Below, one piece after another: positions 26,095-33,748 of a stretch of 64,000 nt of DNA; positions within the stretch are counted from its first letter, which is position 1; the number at the start of each line of letters is the position of its first letter. This DNA is from Gordonia sp049847105 (GTDB lineage Bacteria; Actinomycetota; Actinomycetes; Mycobacteriales; Mycobacteriaceae). The notes below the pieces were generated by a model. That model had not been told where the DNA came from, did not search any database, and saw only the letters and a list, made by a program, of their open reading frames with translations. The stretch lies in NCBI RefSeq assembly GCF_049847105.1, contig NZ_JBNCNS010000001.1, forward strand, positions 124,001 through 188,000, read 5' to 3'. A program made the position numbers and the translations under genes.

Positions 26095-27717
26095 ATGCCG
26101 ACCATCGATCCGCACGACTGGATCGCCTCCGACCCCGATCCCCTGACCCGGGCCGAGTTGTCCGCGCTCGGCCCCGATCAACTCGACGAACGTTTTGCCG
26201 ACACACTTCGTTTCGGCACCGCCGGACTCCGGGGTCCGGTGCGTGCCGGGCCTGCCGGCATGAACGTGGCGGTGGTCACCCGTGCCACCCACGCCCTGGG
26301 ATGCTCCCTTCTCGACGACGGGCAGGCGGGGACGACGGTCGTGGTGGGCCGGGATGCTCGTCACGGCTCGCCCGCGTTCGCCACCGCAACGGCCGAAGTC
26401 CTTGCCGCGCAGGGATTCGATGTCGTCGCCCTGCCCGGACCGACCCCCACGCCGCTGGTCGCATTCGCGTGCCGCGATCTCGATGCCGCTGCGGCGGTGG
26501 CTGTCACGGCGTCTCACAACCCGCCGACCGACAACGGCTACAAGGTCTATCTCGCCGGCGGAGCACAACTCGTACCCCCGGCCGACCGCCGAATCGAACA
26601 ACTGATCGCGACCGCGCCGGACGCGAACAAGATAGGCAGACAACGGGTCTCACTCGATCACCGCGCCGGAGCGAACACCGCTCGATACCTCGACAGACTC
26701 GTGGCGCGCTTCGGACAGGCGCACCGTTCACCGGTACGGATCGCGCTCACCGCGATGCACGGCGTCGGCGGCGCCGTCGCGCTCGCCGCATTGCGGCGCG
26801 CCGGATTTCCCGATGTACACGTCGTCGCTGAGCAGTTCGCCCCGGATCCCGACTTTCCCACCGTACGGTTCCCCAACCCCGAGGAGCCCGGTTCGTCCGA
26901 TCGGGTACTCGCCCTGGCCGAACGCATCGACGCCGACCTCGCGATCGCCCTCGATCCCGATGCCGACCGCTGCGCGGTCGGCGCCCGGGTCCACGGCAAC
27001 TGGCGCATGCTGACCGGCGACGAGACGGGTGCCCTGCTGGGCGCGTATCTGCTCGCCACCACAGATCTCGTGGCACCCGTCGTGGCCAGCACCATCGTGT
27101 CCGGTTCCATGCTGCAGGCCGTCACGTCGGCCGCCGGCGCCCGCCACGTACGCACGCTCACCGGGTTCAAATGGCTTGTCCGGGCCGGAGAACCACTCCT
27201 CTATGCCTACGAGGAGGCCATCGGACACTGCGTGGACCCCGACGCGGTCCGCGACAAGGACGGGATCGCCACCGCCGTGGTGGCCGCCCTGCTCACCGAC
27301 CAGCGGCTCGCGATGAAGTCGGATCTGTCCGCCGCCGCCGATGAACTCGCTCTCGCCCACGGCGTCCACGTCACCACCCAACGATCGATCCGCGTCACCG
27401 ACGTCGACCGCATCACCGACCTGATGTCGACGCTGCGCCGATCGCCGCCCCGCGCGCCGGCCGGGATTCCGGTCGACGTCGAGGACTACGCCACCCGCGA
27501 CGACGAACTGCGCACCGACGCAGTGCAACTGACCGGGCGCACCGCCGACGGCATCTCCCTGCGGGTGATCGCCCGGCCGTCGGGTACCGAGCCGAAGCTC
27601 AAGTACTACCTCGAGGTCGTGGCGCCCCCCGGTCGACCAGACGTCGCGCAGACGTCCAGCCACCTGCACGAAATCGCCGCCCGGGTGGCGGCGGAGCTAC
27701 CCGGAGGAGAGCCGTGA
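26095..27717 (+). CDS. pmmB: Phosphomannomutase/phosphoglucomutase (phosphohexomutase)
   Basis: A 540-residue alpha-D-phosphohexomutase. It contains the phosphoserine loop TASHNPPTDNGYKVYL (about 139-154), the metal loop DPDADRCA near 287, the sugar-binding GYEE-type segment (AYEEAIG near 371) and the phosphate-binding RPSGTEPKLKYY near 495. It interconverts 1- and 6-phosphates of hexoses and, in this context with deoD, possibly ribose-1-phosphate. The ATG at 26095 is seven bases after the deoD stop, and the next gene overlaps its stop by four bases, so all belong to one operon. Confidence 0.92.
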   Translation: MPTIDPHDWIASDPDPLTRAELSALGPDQLDERFADTLRFGTAGLRGPVRAGPAGMNVAVVTRATHALGCSLLDDGQAGTTVVVGRDARHGSPAFATATAEVLAAQGFDVVALPGPTPTPLVAFACRDLDAAAAVAVTASHNPPTDNGYKVYLAGGAQLVPPADRRIEQLIATAPDANKIGRQRVSLDHRAGANTARYLDRLVARFGQAHRSPVRIALTAMHGVGGAVALAALRRAGFPDVHVVAEQFAPDPDFPTVRFPNPEEPGSSDRVLALAERIDADLAIALDPDADRCAVGARVHGNWRMLTGDETGALLGAYLLATTDLVAPVVASTIVSGSMLQAVTSAAGARHVRTLTGFKWLVRAGEPLLYAYEEAIGHCVDPDAVRDKDGIATAVVAALLTDQRLAMKSDLSAAADELALAHGVHVTTQRSIRVTDVDRITDLMSTLRRSPPRAPAGIPVDVEDYATRDDELRTDAVQLTGRTADGISLRVIARPSGTEPKLKYYLEVVAPPGRPDVAQTSSHLHEIAARVAAELPGGEP

Positions 27718-28283
27718 GCCGTCCGACGCCCCAGCCGCACGACCGCTCCCCCTGGTCGTCACCGATCGTGATCGTCGCCATCGCCGCAGGCGTGCTGATC
27801 GTCGTCGCGGGTGCACTCGCCGCCCTGCTCCTGTTCGACGACGGCACCCAGGAATCGCCCGCGTCGGCCTCGTCGGCACCGCCTGCTGCGCCGTCGATCG
27901 TCACCAGCACCGTCACCGACATCGACACCTCGACGGCAACCATCACCACCGAACGTCCCCGCCCCACCGTTCCCGGCACCGATTGGCAGGGATTCCCGGA
28001 CAGCCCGCGCTGCAACGGAGCCGACGACCCGGCCGTGATGATAGGTGAGACGACACGCTCCCGAATCGTCATCTGCCAGGTCGGCACGCAGGCGGGGCGG
28101 TTGTATTACAAGGGTTCCGCCGACGGTCAGAGCGTCGAGGTGGACTATCCGCAGCGGTCCGGCGACACCTTCGCGGTCACCAACAACGGTGTGACATATG
28201 TCATCTCACCCGAGTCGCTGGTCATCAGCCAGGGCGGGGAGACGGTGGCCGACGAGCCGATGCTTGCCCACTGGCTACGGTGA
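27714..28283 (+). CDS. Membrane-anchored hypothetical protein
   Basis: A 189-residue protein of unknown function. It has a short cytoplasmic N-terminus, one transmembrane helix (about 16-40), a serine/threonine/alanine linker (about 45-85) and a compact C-terminal domain of about 100 residues with one cysteine pair (Cys100, Cys120). The topology places the domain outside the cytoplasm. GTG start overlaps the pmmB stop (GTGA) and its own stop overlaps the following ABC ATPase start, so it is co-translated with both. I do not recognise a family. Confidence 0.8.
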   Translation: MSRPTPQPHDRSPWSSPIVIVAIAAGVLIVVAGALAALLLFDDGTQESPASASSAPPAAPSIVTSTVTDIDTSTATITTERPRPTVPGTDWQGFPDSPRCNGADDPAVMIGETTRSRIVICQVGTQAGRLYYKGSADGQSVEVDYPQRSGDTFAVTNNGVTYVISPESLVISQGGETVADEPMLAHWLR

Positions 28284-29080
28284 TGGTCGTGCACACGGCT
28301 ACCGAACCAGTCCTCGACGCCTCCGACATCGACGTGATCCGCAGCGGCCGTTCGCTGCTCCATGACGTGAGCCTGCGGGTGGGACCCGGGGAACACTGGG
28401 CCCTGCTCGGCCCCAACGGCGCCGGCAAGTCCACGTTGATGGCGATCCTCGGCGCTCGCGGCCACCCGACGAGGGGTTCGGTGGATGTGCTGGGCAAACG
28501 GCTCGGACGCGTGGACATGCGCGAATTGCGCACACATATCGGCCATGTCGATCCGCGCTGGCGGATCGACATCCCGCTCACCGCCCACGAAGTGGTGCTG
28601 ACCGGACTGACCAATACGCCGGAACTCGATCGCCGACACGACTACAGCGACGACGAACACCGCCACGCCGACGAACTGCTCGAACTCCTCGGCATGACCC
28701 CACGTCGCGACTCGTTGTGGCCCGTGATGAGTCAGGGCGAGCGCGGCCGGACATTGATCGCGCGCGCCCTCATGCCGCGGCCCGCGTTGCTGCTCCTCGA
28801 TGAACCGGCGACCGGACTCGACCTCGCCGCCCGGGAGAAGCTGCTCACCGGAATCGACCAATTACGTTCGGAGGTACCGAATCTGGCGAGCGTACTGGTG
28901 ACGCACCACCTCGAGGACCTGCCCACGAGCACGAGTCACGCGATGTTGCTGCGCGACGGCGAGGTGGTCGCGTCCGGCGCGGTCGACGATGCGCTCACGT
29001 CGACCACGATCAGCGCATGCTTCGACCATGATGTGGTGGTCCGCCGCGAGAGCGGCCGCTGGGCGGCCGTCGCCGCCTGA
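28283..29080 (+). CDS. Orphan ABC transporter ATP-binding protein
   Basis: A 265-residue single ABC ATPase. Walker A GPNGAGKS is at about 42-49, the signature loop reads MSQGERGR, Walker B is LLLLDEPATGLD, and the switch histidine lies in THH. No permease or binding protein gene is nearby; the layout resembles stand-alone ATPases of the ModF/YlmA type. It begins at an ATG overlapping the preceding stop (TGATG); a GTG one codon earlier is also possible. The physical link with the membrane-anchored protein upstream suggests a shared function, but the substrate is unknown. Confidence 0.85.
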   Translation: MVVHTATEPVLDASDIDVIRSGRSLLHDVSLRVGPGEHWALLGPNGAGKSTLMAILGARGHPTRGSVDVLGKRLGRVDMRELRTHIGHVDPRWRIDIPLTAHEVVLTGLTNTPELDRRHDYSDDEHRHADELLELLGMTPRRDSLWPVMSQGERGRTLIARALMPRPALLLLDEPATGLDLAAREKLLTGIDQLRSEVPNLASVLVTHHLEDLPTSTSHAMLLRDGEVVASGAVDDALTSTTISACFDHDVVVRRESGRWAAVAA

Positions 29081-29094
29081 CGCGGGCCCAGCGG

Positions 29095-29718
29095 TCAGCG
29101 CGGACCGAACTGACGGTCCCCCGCGTCGCCGAGACCCGGCACGATGTACGACACGTCGTCGAGCCCGTCGTCGACGGCGGCGACCACGAGCCGCACGGGG
29201 TGCCCAGAGCTCTCCAACGCGGCCACCCCCTCCGGTGCCGCGACGACACAGACAGCGGTGATGTCGGTGGCATGGCGGGCCACCAGCAGATCGATGGTGT
29301 GCAGCATGGAACCACCGGTGGCCAGCATCGGATCCAACACGAACACGGGCAGTCCGGCGAGATCGTCCGGCAGCGACTCCAGGTACGGCACAGGTTGTGC
29401 GGTGGTCTCGTCGCGCGCGACCCCGACGAACCCGACGTGCGATTCCGGCACCATGGCGTGGGCCTGCTCGACCATCCCGAGCCCCGCCCGCAGCACCGGC
29501 ACGAGAAGTGGTGGCGTGGCCAACCGCGTACCCGTGAACGCGATCAACGGTGTCTCGATCGGCACCGCCTCGGTCGGCGCCCCCGCGAGCGCCTCGTAGA
29601 TCAGCATCTGCGTCAGATCCGACAGCGCGGCACGGAACCGGGCATTGTCCGTGGTCTTGTCCCGCATGGTTGTCAGCCGTGCTGCCGCCAGCGGGTGATC
29701 GACGATCTGTACCTGCAT
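29095..29718 (-). CDS. upp: Uracil phosphoribosyltransferase
   Basis: A 207-residue type I phosphoribosyltransferase that makes UMP from uracil and PRPP. PRPP loop DPMLATGGSML (about 129-139), LRAGLGMVEQA (76-86) and the C-terminal uracil-binding YIVPGLGDAGDRQFG segment are complete. It is convergent with the ABC ATPase gene (14 bp between stops) and divergent from the EspC-like gene. The salvage role fits the deoA and cdd genes further right. Confidence 0.95.
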   Translation of the reverse strand: MQVQIVDHPLAAARLTTMRDKTTDNARFRAALSDLTQMLIYEALAGAPTEAVPIETPLIAFTGTRLATPPLLVPVLRAGLGMVEQAHAMVPESHVGFVGVARDETTAQPVPYLESLPDDLAGLPVFVLDPMLATGGSMLHTIDLLVARHATDITAVCVVAAPEGVAALESSGHPVRLVVAAVDDGLDDVSYIVPGLGDAGDRQFGPR

Positions 29719-29769
29719 GGCTCACACCCTAAGTGGAACCGGACCGGCCGGCGTGACGTCAGATCAAAC

Positions 29770-30114
29770 ATGACCGAGGTAACCGTCCAACCCGACTCGC
29801 TGACCGCGTATGCGCGCCGGCAACAGTCCGCCGCCGCTGAGATCCGATCGCACACGGCCCGCCAACGCGGTGAGGTGGGCGAGCTCACCATGACCTTCGG
29901 CGTCATCGGTGCCGAGTTCCTCGCCGCGACCGCATACGTCCTGGATTCCCGCGCGCGCAGCCTCGACGGGGTCGCCGCGCGACATCAGGGCCAGGGCGAG
30001 CGCAGCCGGGCGGCCAGGGCCCGCTACGTCGACACCGACGATCGCAATGCGGCGACCGTGACGGCGGCGATGACACCGCCGGCCACCCGACCCGACCGGG
30101 AGCTGCGACTCTGA
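29770..30114 (+). CDS. EspC-like (type VII secretion target) protein
   Basis: A 114-residue helical protein resembling the ESX-secretion-associated EspC family: no signal peptide, a predicted long helix pair, and alanine-rich sequence such as RARYVDTDDRNAATV near the C-terminus, where a YxxxD secretion motif is present (YVDTD). Such proteins are partners or substrates of ESX systems. The start codon of the next gene overlaps its stop (TGATG), so the pair is translated together. No ESX structural genes occur in this window, so the secretion machinery must be encoded elsewhere. The family call rests on length, composition, the YxxxD motif and the partner. Confidence 0.65.
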   Translation: MTEVTVQPDSLTAYARRQQSAAAEIRSHTARQRGEVGELTMTFGVIGAEFLAATAYVLDSRARSLDGVAARHQGQGERSRAARARYVDTDDRNAATVTAAMTPPATRPDRELRL

Positions 30115-31049
30115 TGCTCACCATCGACATCCTCATCGCGCCACTGCGGATCATGATCACCGCGCTCGGCACCGGGATTCTGCCGCCCGACAATCCCGCC
30201 CAGCGACTCCGGACCGCCACCCCGCTACTCGAGCAGGTCCGGCAGGCATCGACCGCCTCGACCGAGCAGGCGTCGCGATCGTGGCAGGGCGCGGGCGCAG
30301 ACAGCGCTGTCGTCGCCGCCGACCGAACCCACCGCACGATGGCGGACGTCGCCACCGACAGCACCGAGATCGCGGCGCTGATCGACGACGCCGGACTCAA
30401 GGTCAAGGTCGCAGCCGATCAGCTCAACGCCCTGATCGATTCCTTCCAGCGCGCCGCGTCGGCGCTCGGGCCGACCCTGTTCAGCCCGCAGGGGCTGGCG
30501 ATGATCCTGCCGGTCGCCCTCGATCACGTGGGCCGTGGCATGCAGATCGTGGCACGCGCACAGTCCGAACTGGCGCAGGACACCAACCGGATGATGACTC
30601 TCGCGCGCCATACCGCACCGGCGGAGGTCGGCGATCCGTCCACCACGCACACCGCGGGCGGTGTCCCGCTCAGGCTGCCCGACGGTTCGACCGCATACGC
30701 ACCCGACGAACGCGCCGCGAAGGCCGTCCGCGCGGCCCTGAGCCAACGCGGCGTCCCCTACGTCTGGGGCGGCACGACACCGGACGGTTTCGACTGCAGC
30801 GGGCTGACCCAGTGGTCATACCGTCAGGCCGGGCTCGACCTCCCCCGCCTCGCCCAGGATCAGGACACCGCCGGGGTACCAGTCAGCCAGTCGCAACTGC
30901 AGCCCGGCGATCTCGCAGTCTGGGACGGACACGTGGCGATGTATGTGGGCAACGATCAACTCGTGGAGGCCGGCGATCCGGTTCAGGTGTCGCCGTTGCG
31001 CACCACCAATGCCGGTCAGGGCTTCCAAGGCTTCTTCCGTCCGCGATGA
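30114..31049 (+). CDS. NlpC/P60 cell-wall peptidase with N-terminal WXG-like helical domain
   Basis: A 311-residue protein in two parts. Residues 1-165 are helical and include SWQGAGAD (56-63), a WXG-like turn seen in ESX-secreted proteins. Residues 195-311 form an NlpC/P60 domain with catalytic Cys228 in FDCSGLTQW and His273 in WDGHVAMYVG. Such domains cut D-glutamyl-diaminopimelate bonds of peptidoglycan. There is no Sec signal peptide, so export by an ESX system together with the EspC-like partner is likely. The domain order suggests the helical part keeps the enzyme in a secretion heterodimer. Confidence 0.8.
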   Translation: MLTIDILIAPLRIMITALGTGILPPDNPAQRLRTATPLLEQVRQASTASTEQASRSWQGAGADSAVVAADRTHRTMADVATDSTEIAALIDDAGLKVKVAADQLNALIDSFQRAASALGPTLFSPQGLAMILPVALDHVGRGMQIVARAQSELAQDTNRMMTLARHTAPAEVGDPSTTHTAGGVPLRLPDGSTAYAPDERAAKAVRAALSQRGVPYVWGGTTPDGFDCSGLTQWSYRQAGLDLPRLAQDQDTAGVPVSQSQLQPGDLAVWDGHVAMYVGNDQLVEAGDPVQVSPLRTTNAGQGFQGFFRPR

Positions 31050-31063
31050 CGATGCACGCGAAA

Positions 31064-31087
31064 CGACCGGCGTTCACCGACCGGTCG
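31064..31087 (+). terminator. Candidate hairpin terminator after NlpC/P60 gene
   Basis: CGACCGG and CCGGTCG form a 7-bp stem with a 10-base loop, starting 15 bases after the NlpC/P60 stop. There is no T-tract, as is common for actinobacterial terminators. Confidence 0.4.
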
Positions 31088-31121
31088 CGGGGGCGCCACC
31101 CGAGTTCACAGGTCGGATCGC

Positions 31122-31127
31122 TACGCT
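31122..31127 (+). promoter_or_regulatory. Candidate -10 element for leaderless transcript of acidic protein
   Basis: TACGCT fits TAnnnT and lies eight bases before the ATG at 31136, again without a ribosome binding site. Confidence 0.45.
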
Positions 31128-31135
31128 GTGTCCTC

Positions 31136-32416
31136 ATGGCCGGAGACATCGTCCCCATCGAGCTCGGACTCACCGACGGAAACACCTTCACCCTCTGGGC
31201 ACCCCGGTGGCGAGAGGGTGACGACGAGTGGGAGGCCTTCCTCGGACTCGACGAGAATCTATACGGCTTCCCGGGCGTCGCGGAGCTGGCCGCGTTCATC
31301 CGCGCCGGCGACGACAACGATCTCGCCGATCATCCGGCGTGGTCAACGGTCGTCGGATTGCAGGCCGACGAACTGGTTCCCGACGACAAGCACAGCTACG
31401 ACCTGGTCGGGGTGCCGGAACTCGCGGCCGAGGATCCCAGTCCAGAGGTCATCGCAGAACTCGAGGACGCACTCGAGATCGTCCGGATTCTCGGCGAGGT
31501 CTGCGAACTGACCGTCATCACCAAGTTCTTCAACGGCAATCCGATCCTGGGAGCCGTCACCACCGGGACCCGTAACTTCGTCGGACGCGAGGGCGTCGAC
31601 CTGTGGGTGCGGATCGGTCGTCTCATCGCGAAGCACTGGGACGACGTCATCGATGCGATCGACGATGTGATCAGCACCCCGGATGTGGACGCAGCAGCCG
31701 TCTCGACCGCCGAGGCCGAACTCGAGGCCGCCGCGTCGGCCGAAGACGAGGACGAGCCCGATGACGACGATCTCGAGCTGGTCGACGGCGACACCGACGA
31801 TTCGGCCGACGAAGCGGACGACAACGTCGATGATGAGGACGACGAAGACGACGAGATCGACGACGACGACTTCTGGGCCAACGTCGGCATCGATCCCATC
31901 CGGATCGTGACCGGCGACGGCGAATACCTCTCCCTTCGTTGCTATCTCGGTGACGACCCGGTATTCCTCGGTGCCGACGGCAAGATCTTCGTGTTCACCT
32001 CCGCGCGAGCGCTGAGCCGATACCTCGCCGACGCGCGCGACCACGACCTCACCGAATTGTCGACGTTCGACGAGGTACGAACCTCCGCCACCGACGGTTC
32101 ACTCGAATTCGACGTCATCGACGACAACGTGTACGTGTTGCCGGGTCTGGTGGACGACATCGCCGACGGTCCGCGCCGGATCGACCGCAATCAGCTCGAC
32201 CTCGCGGTCGAACTCCTCACCGATGCAGCTGACTACGCAGACGACGACTCGGTCAACGAAGCCCTCGGCTCGACCACGCCGCTGGGCTGGTTTGTCGATT
32301 ACGCGGTCAACCCCGACCCCAAGCGCATGGCGCCGAGTCCGCCCTTCGACAACGAGTCCGAGGCCTGGCGCGCGCTGGTACACGACTTCGAAGACCGCCT
32401 CGTCAAGAAGTCCTGA
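31136..32416 (+). CDS. Conserved acidic protein (Rv3311-like)
   Basis: A 426-residue soluble protein with an extreme acidic centre: about residues 200-245 are almost all Asp and Glu. The N-terminal 190 residues (MAGDIVPIELGLTDG...) and the C-terminal 180 residues (FWANVGIDPIRIVTGDGEYLSL...) form two folded regions around it. In M. tuberculosis the gene at this position is Rv3311, of unknown function; relatives in Gordonia and Rhodococcus are sometimes labelled primosomal protein without evidence that I know. No enzyme motif is visible. The acidic block could mimic nucleic acid or bind cations or basic proteins. Confidence 0.8.
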   Translation: MAGDIVPIELGLTDGNTFTLWAPRWREGDDEWEAFLGLDENLYGFPGVAELAAFIRAGDDNDLADHPAWSTVVGLQADELVPDDKHSYDLVGVPELAAEDPSPEVIAELEDALEIVRILGEVCELTVITKFFNGNPILGAVTTGTRNFVGREGVDLWVRIGRLIAKHWDDVIDAIDDVISTPDVDAAAVSTAEAELEAAASAEDEDEPDDDDLELVDGDTDDSADEADDNVDDEDDEDDEIDDDDFWANVGIDPIRIVTGDGEYLSLRCYLGDDPVFLGADGKIFVFTSARALSRYLADARDHDLTELSTFDEVRTSATDGSLEFDVIDDNVYVLPGLVDDIADGPRRIDRNQLDLAVELLTDAADYADDDSVNEALGSTTPLGWFVDYAVNPDPKRMAPSPPFDNESEAWRALVHDFEDRLVKKS

Positions 32417-32503
32417 CCCCCCGACCGCAGGCGCCCCTCTCCACCGCCGATCGAATACGCACCAACCGCAGCGAGGCACCATATCGAGATCACCGCGACC
32501 GAC

Positions 32504-32531
32504 TCCCTGATCCCTGATCCCTGATCCCTGA
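32504..32531. repeat. Four tandem copies of a 7-bp unit
   Basis: TCCCTGA is repeated four times head to tail in the 192-bp gap between the acidic protein gene and add, which converge. A CCAAC/GACC-rich patch follows at about 32576-32607. Neither has an evident function; such short tandem repeats vary in number through slippage. Confidence 0.8.
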
Positions 32532-32608
32532 GGAGCGTCCGGAGCCTGCGGAGGACGCGTCACGAAGGGTCACCCCAACCGACCGATCAACCAACCAACC
32601 GACCGACG

Positions 32609-33748
32609 TCAGCCCATCAGCACCGCGTACCCGGGTTTGATGACCTCGTCGATGAGCGCGAGCCGCTCGTCGAAATGAATGAACGCCGACTTCATCGCGT
32701 TGACCGTGAACCGCTCGAAATCAGCCCAGCCGTAGCCGAACTGCTGGGCCAGTCGGTAGAACTCCTTGCTCATGGTGGTGTCGCTCATGAGTCGATTGTC
32801 GGTATTGACCGTCACCCGGAACCGCAGCCGTGCGAGAACGTTGAACGGATGGTCCGCGATGGAGGCGACCGCACCCGTCTGGACGTTGGAACTCGGGCAC
32901 AGCTCCAGCGGGATGCGCTTGTCCCGCACCATGTTCGCGATCTGACCCAGCTCCGCTCCGTCGAACGACTCGGCGGCCAGGTCCGCTCCCGGCGGCAGCG
33001 TGATGTCGTCGATGACCCGGACCCCGTGCCCGAGGCGGTCGGTGCCGCAGAAGGCGATCGCCTCATGGATCGACGGCAACCCGAACGCCTCACCGGCATG
33101 AATGGTGAAGTGTGCGTTGTTTGCCCGCATGAACTCGAACGCGTCGAGATGGCGGGTCGGTGGATTCCCCGCCTCGGCACCCGCGATGTCGAAGCCCACC
33201 ACGCCGTCGTCCCGATATCGCACCGCCAGTTCGGCGATCTCTTGCGAACGGGCGGCATGACGCATGGCGGTCACCAGACAGCGCACCACGATCGGATGCC
33301 CCTGCGCCTCGGCTTCGGCCTCCCCCTCGCGGAAACCCGCCAGTACCGCCTCGACCACCTCGTCGAGCGTCATCCCGCGCGCGAGATGTTGCTCGGGTGC
33401 GTATCGCACCTCGGCGTAGACCACCCCGTCGGCAGCCAGATCCCGGACGCATTCGAGCGCCACACGTCTCAGCGCAGACGGGGTCTGCATCACCGCGACG
33501 GTATGCGCGAACGTTTCGAGATAGCGCTCGAGTGAACCGCTGTCCGCCGCATCGCGAAACCATCGGGCCAGTGACCGCGCATCGTCGGCCGGGAGATCCG
33601 GATAGTCCACCTCGCGTGCGAGTTCGAGGACCGTCGCCGGTCGCAGGCCACCGTCGAGGTGATCGTGGAGCACCACCTTGGGGGCCAGGGAGATATTGGG
33701 GAGATCCAGCGGCCGCCCCGGCGGCGTGGTCGGGTCGACAGGCGTCAT
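32609..33748 (-). CDS. add: Adenosine deaminase
   Basis: A 379-residue zinc-dependent adenosine deaminase converting adenosine to inosine, the substrate of deoD. Metal site LHDHLDGG (27-34), TIHAGEAFG near 214, RLGHGVRV near 238 and VTVNTDNRLMS near 314 are all present. The length fits the actinobacterial ADA family (Rv3313c position). It is the last gene of cdd-deoA-add; its ATG overlaps the deoA stop by four bases. A second, shorter ADA-fold gene at 42243 is of the adenine-deaminase type. Confidence 0.94.
   Translation of the reverse strand: MTPVDPTTPPGRPLDLPNISLAPKVVLHDHLDGGLRPATVLELAREVDYPDLPADDARSLARWFRDAADSGSLERYLETFAHTVAVMQTPSALRRVALECVRDLAADGVVYAEVRYAPEQHLARGMTLDEVVEAVLAGFREGEAEAEAQGHPIVVRCLVTAMRHAARSQEIAELAVRYRDDGVVGFDIAGAEAGNPPTRHLDAFEFMRANNAHFTIHAGEAFGLPSIHEAIAFCGTDRLGHGVRVIDDITLPPGADLAAESFDGAELGQIANMVRDKRIPLELCPSSNVQTGAVASIADHPFNVLARLRFRVTVNTDNRLMSDTTMSKEFYRLAQQFGYGWADFERFTVNAMKSAFIHFDERLALIDEVIKPGYAVLMG

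Noticed and set aside
32504..32531. Possible CRISPR-like repeats
   Set aside because: Units of 7 bp without spacers and no cas genes; simple tandem repeat.
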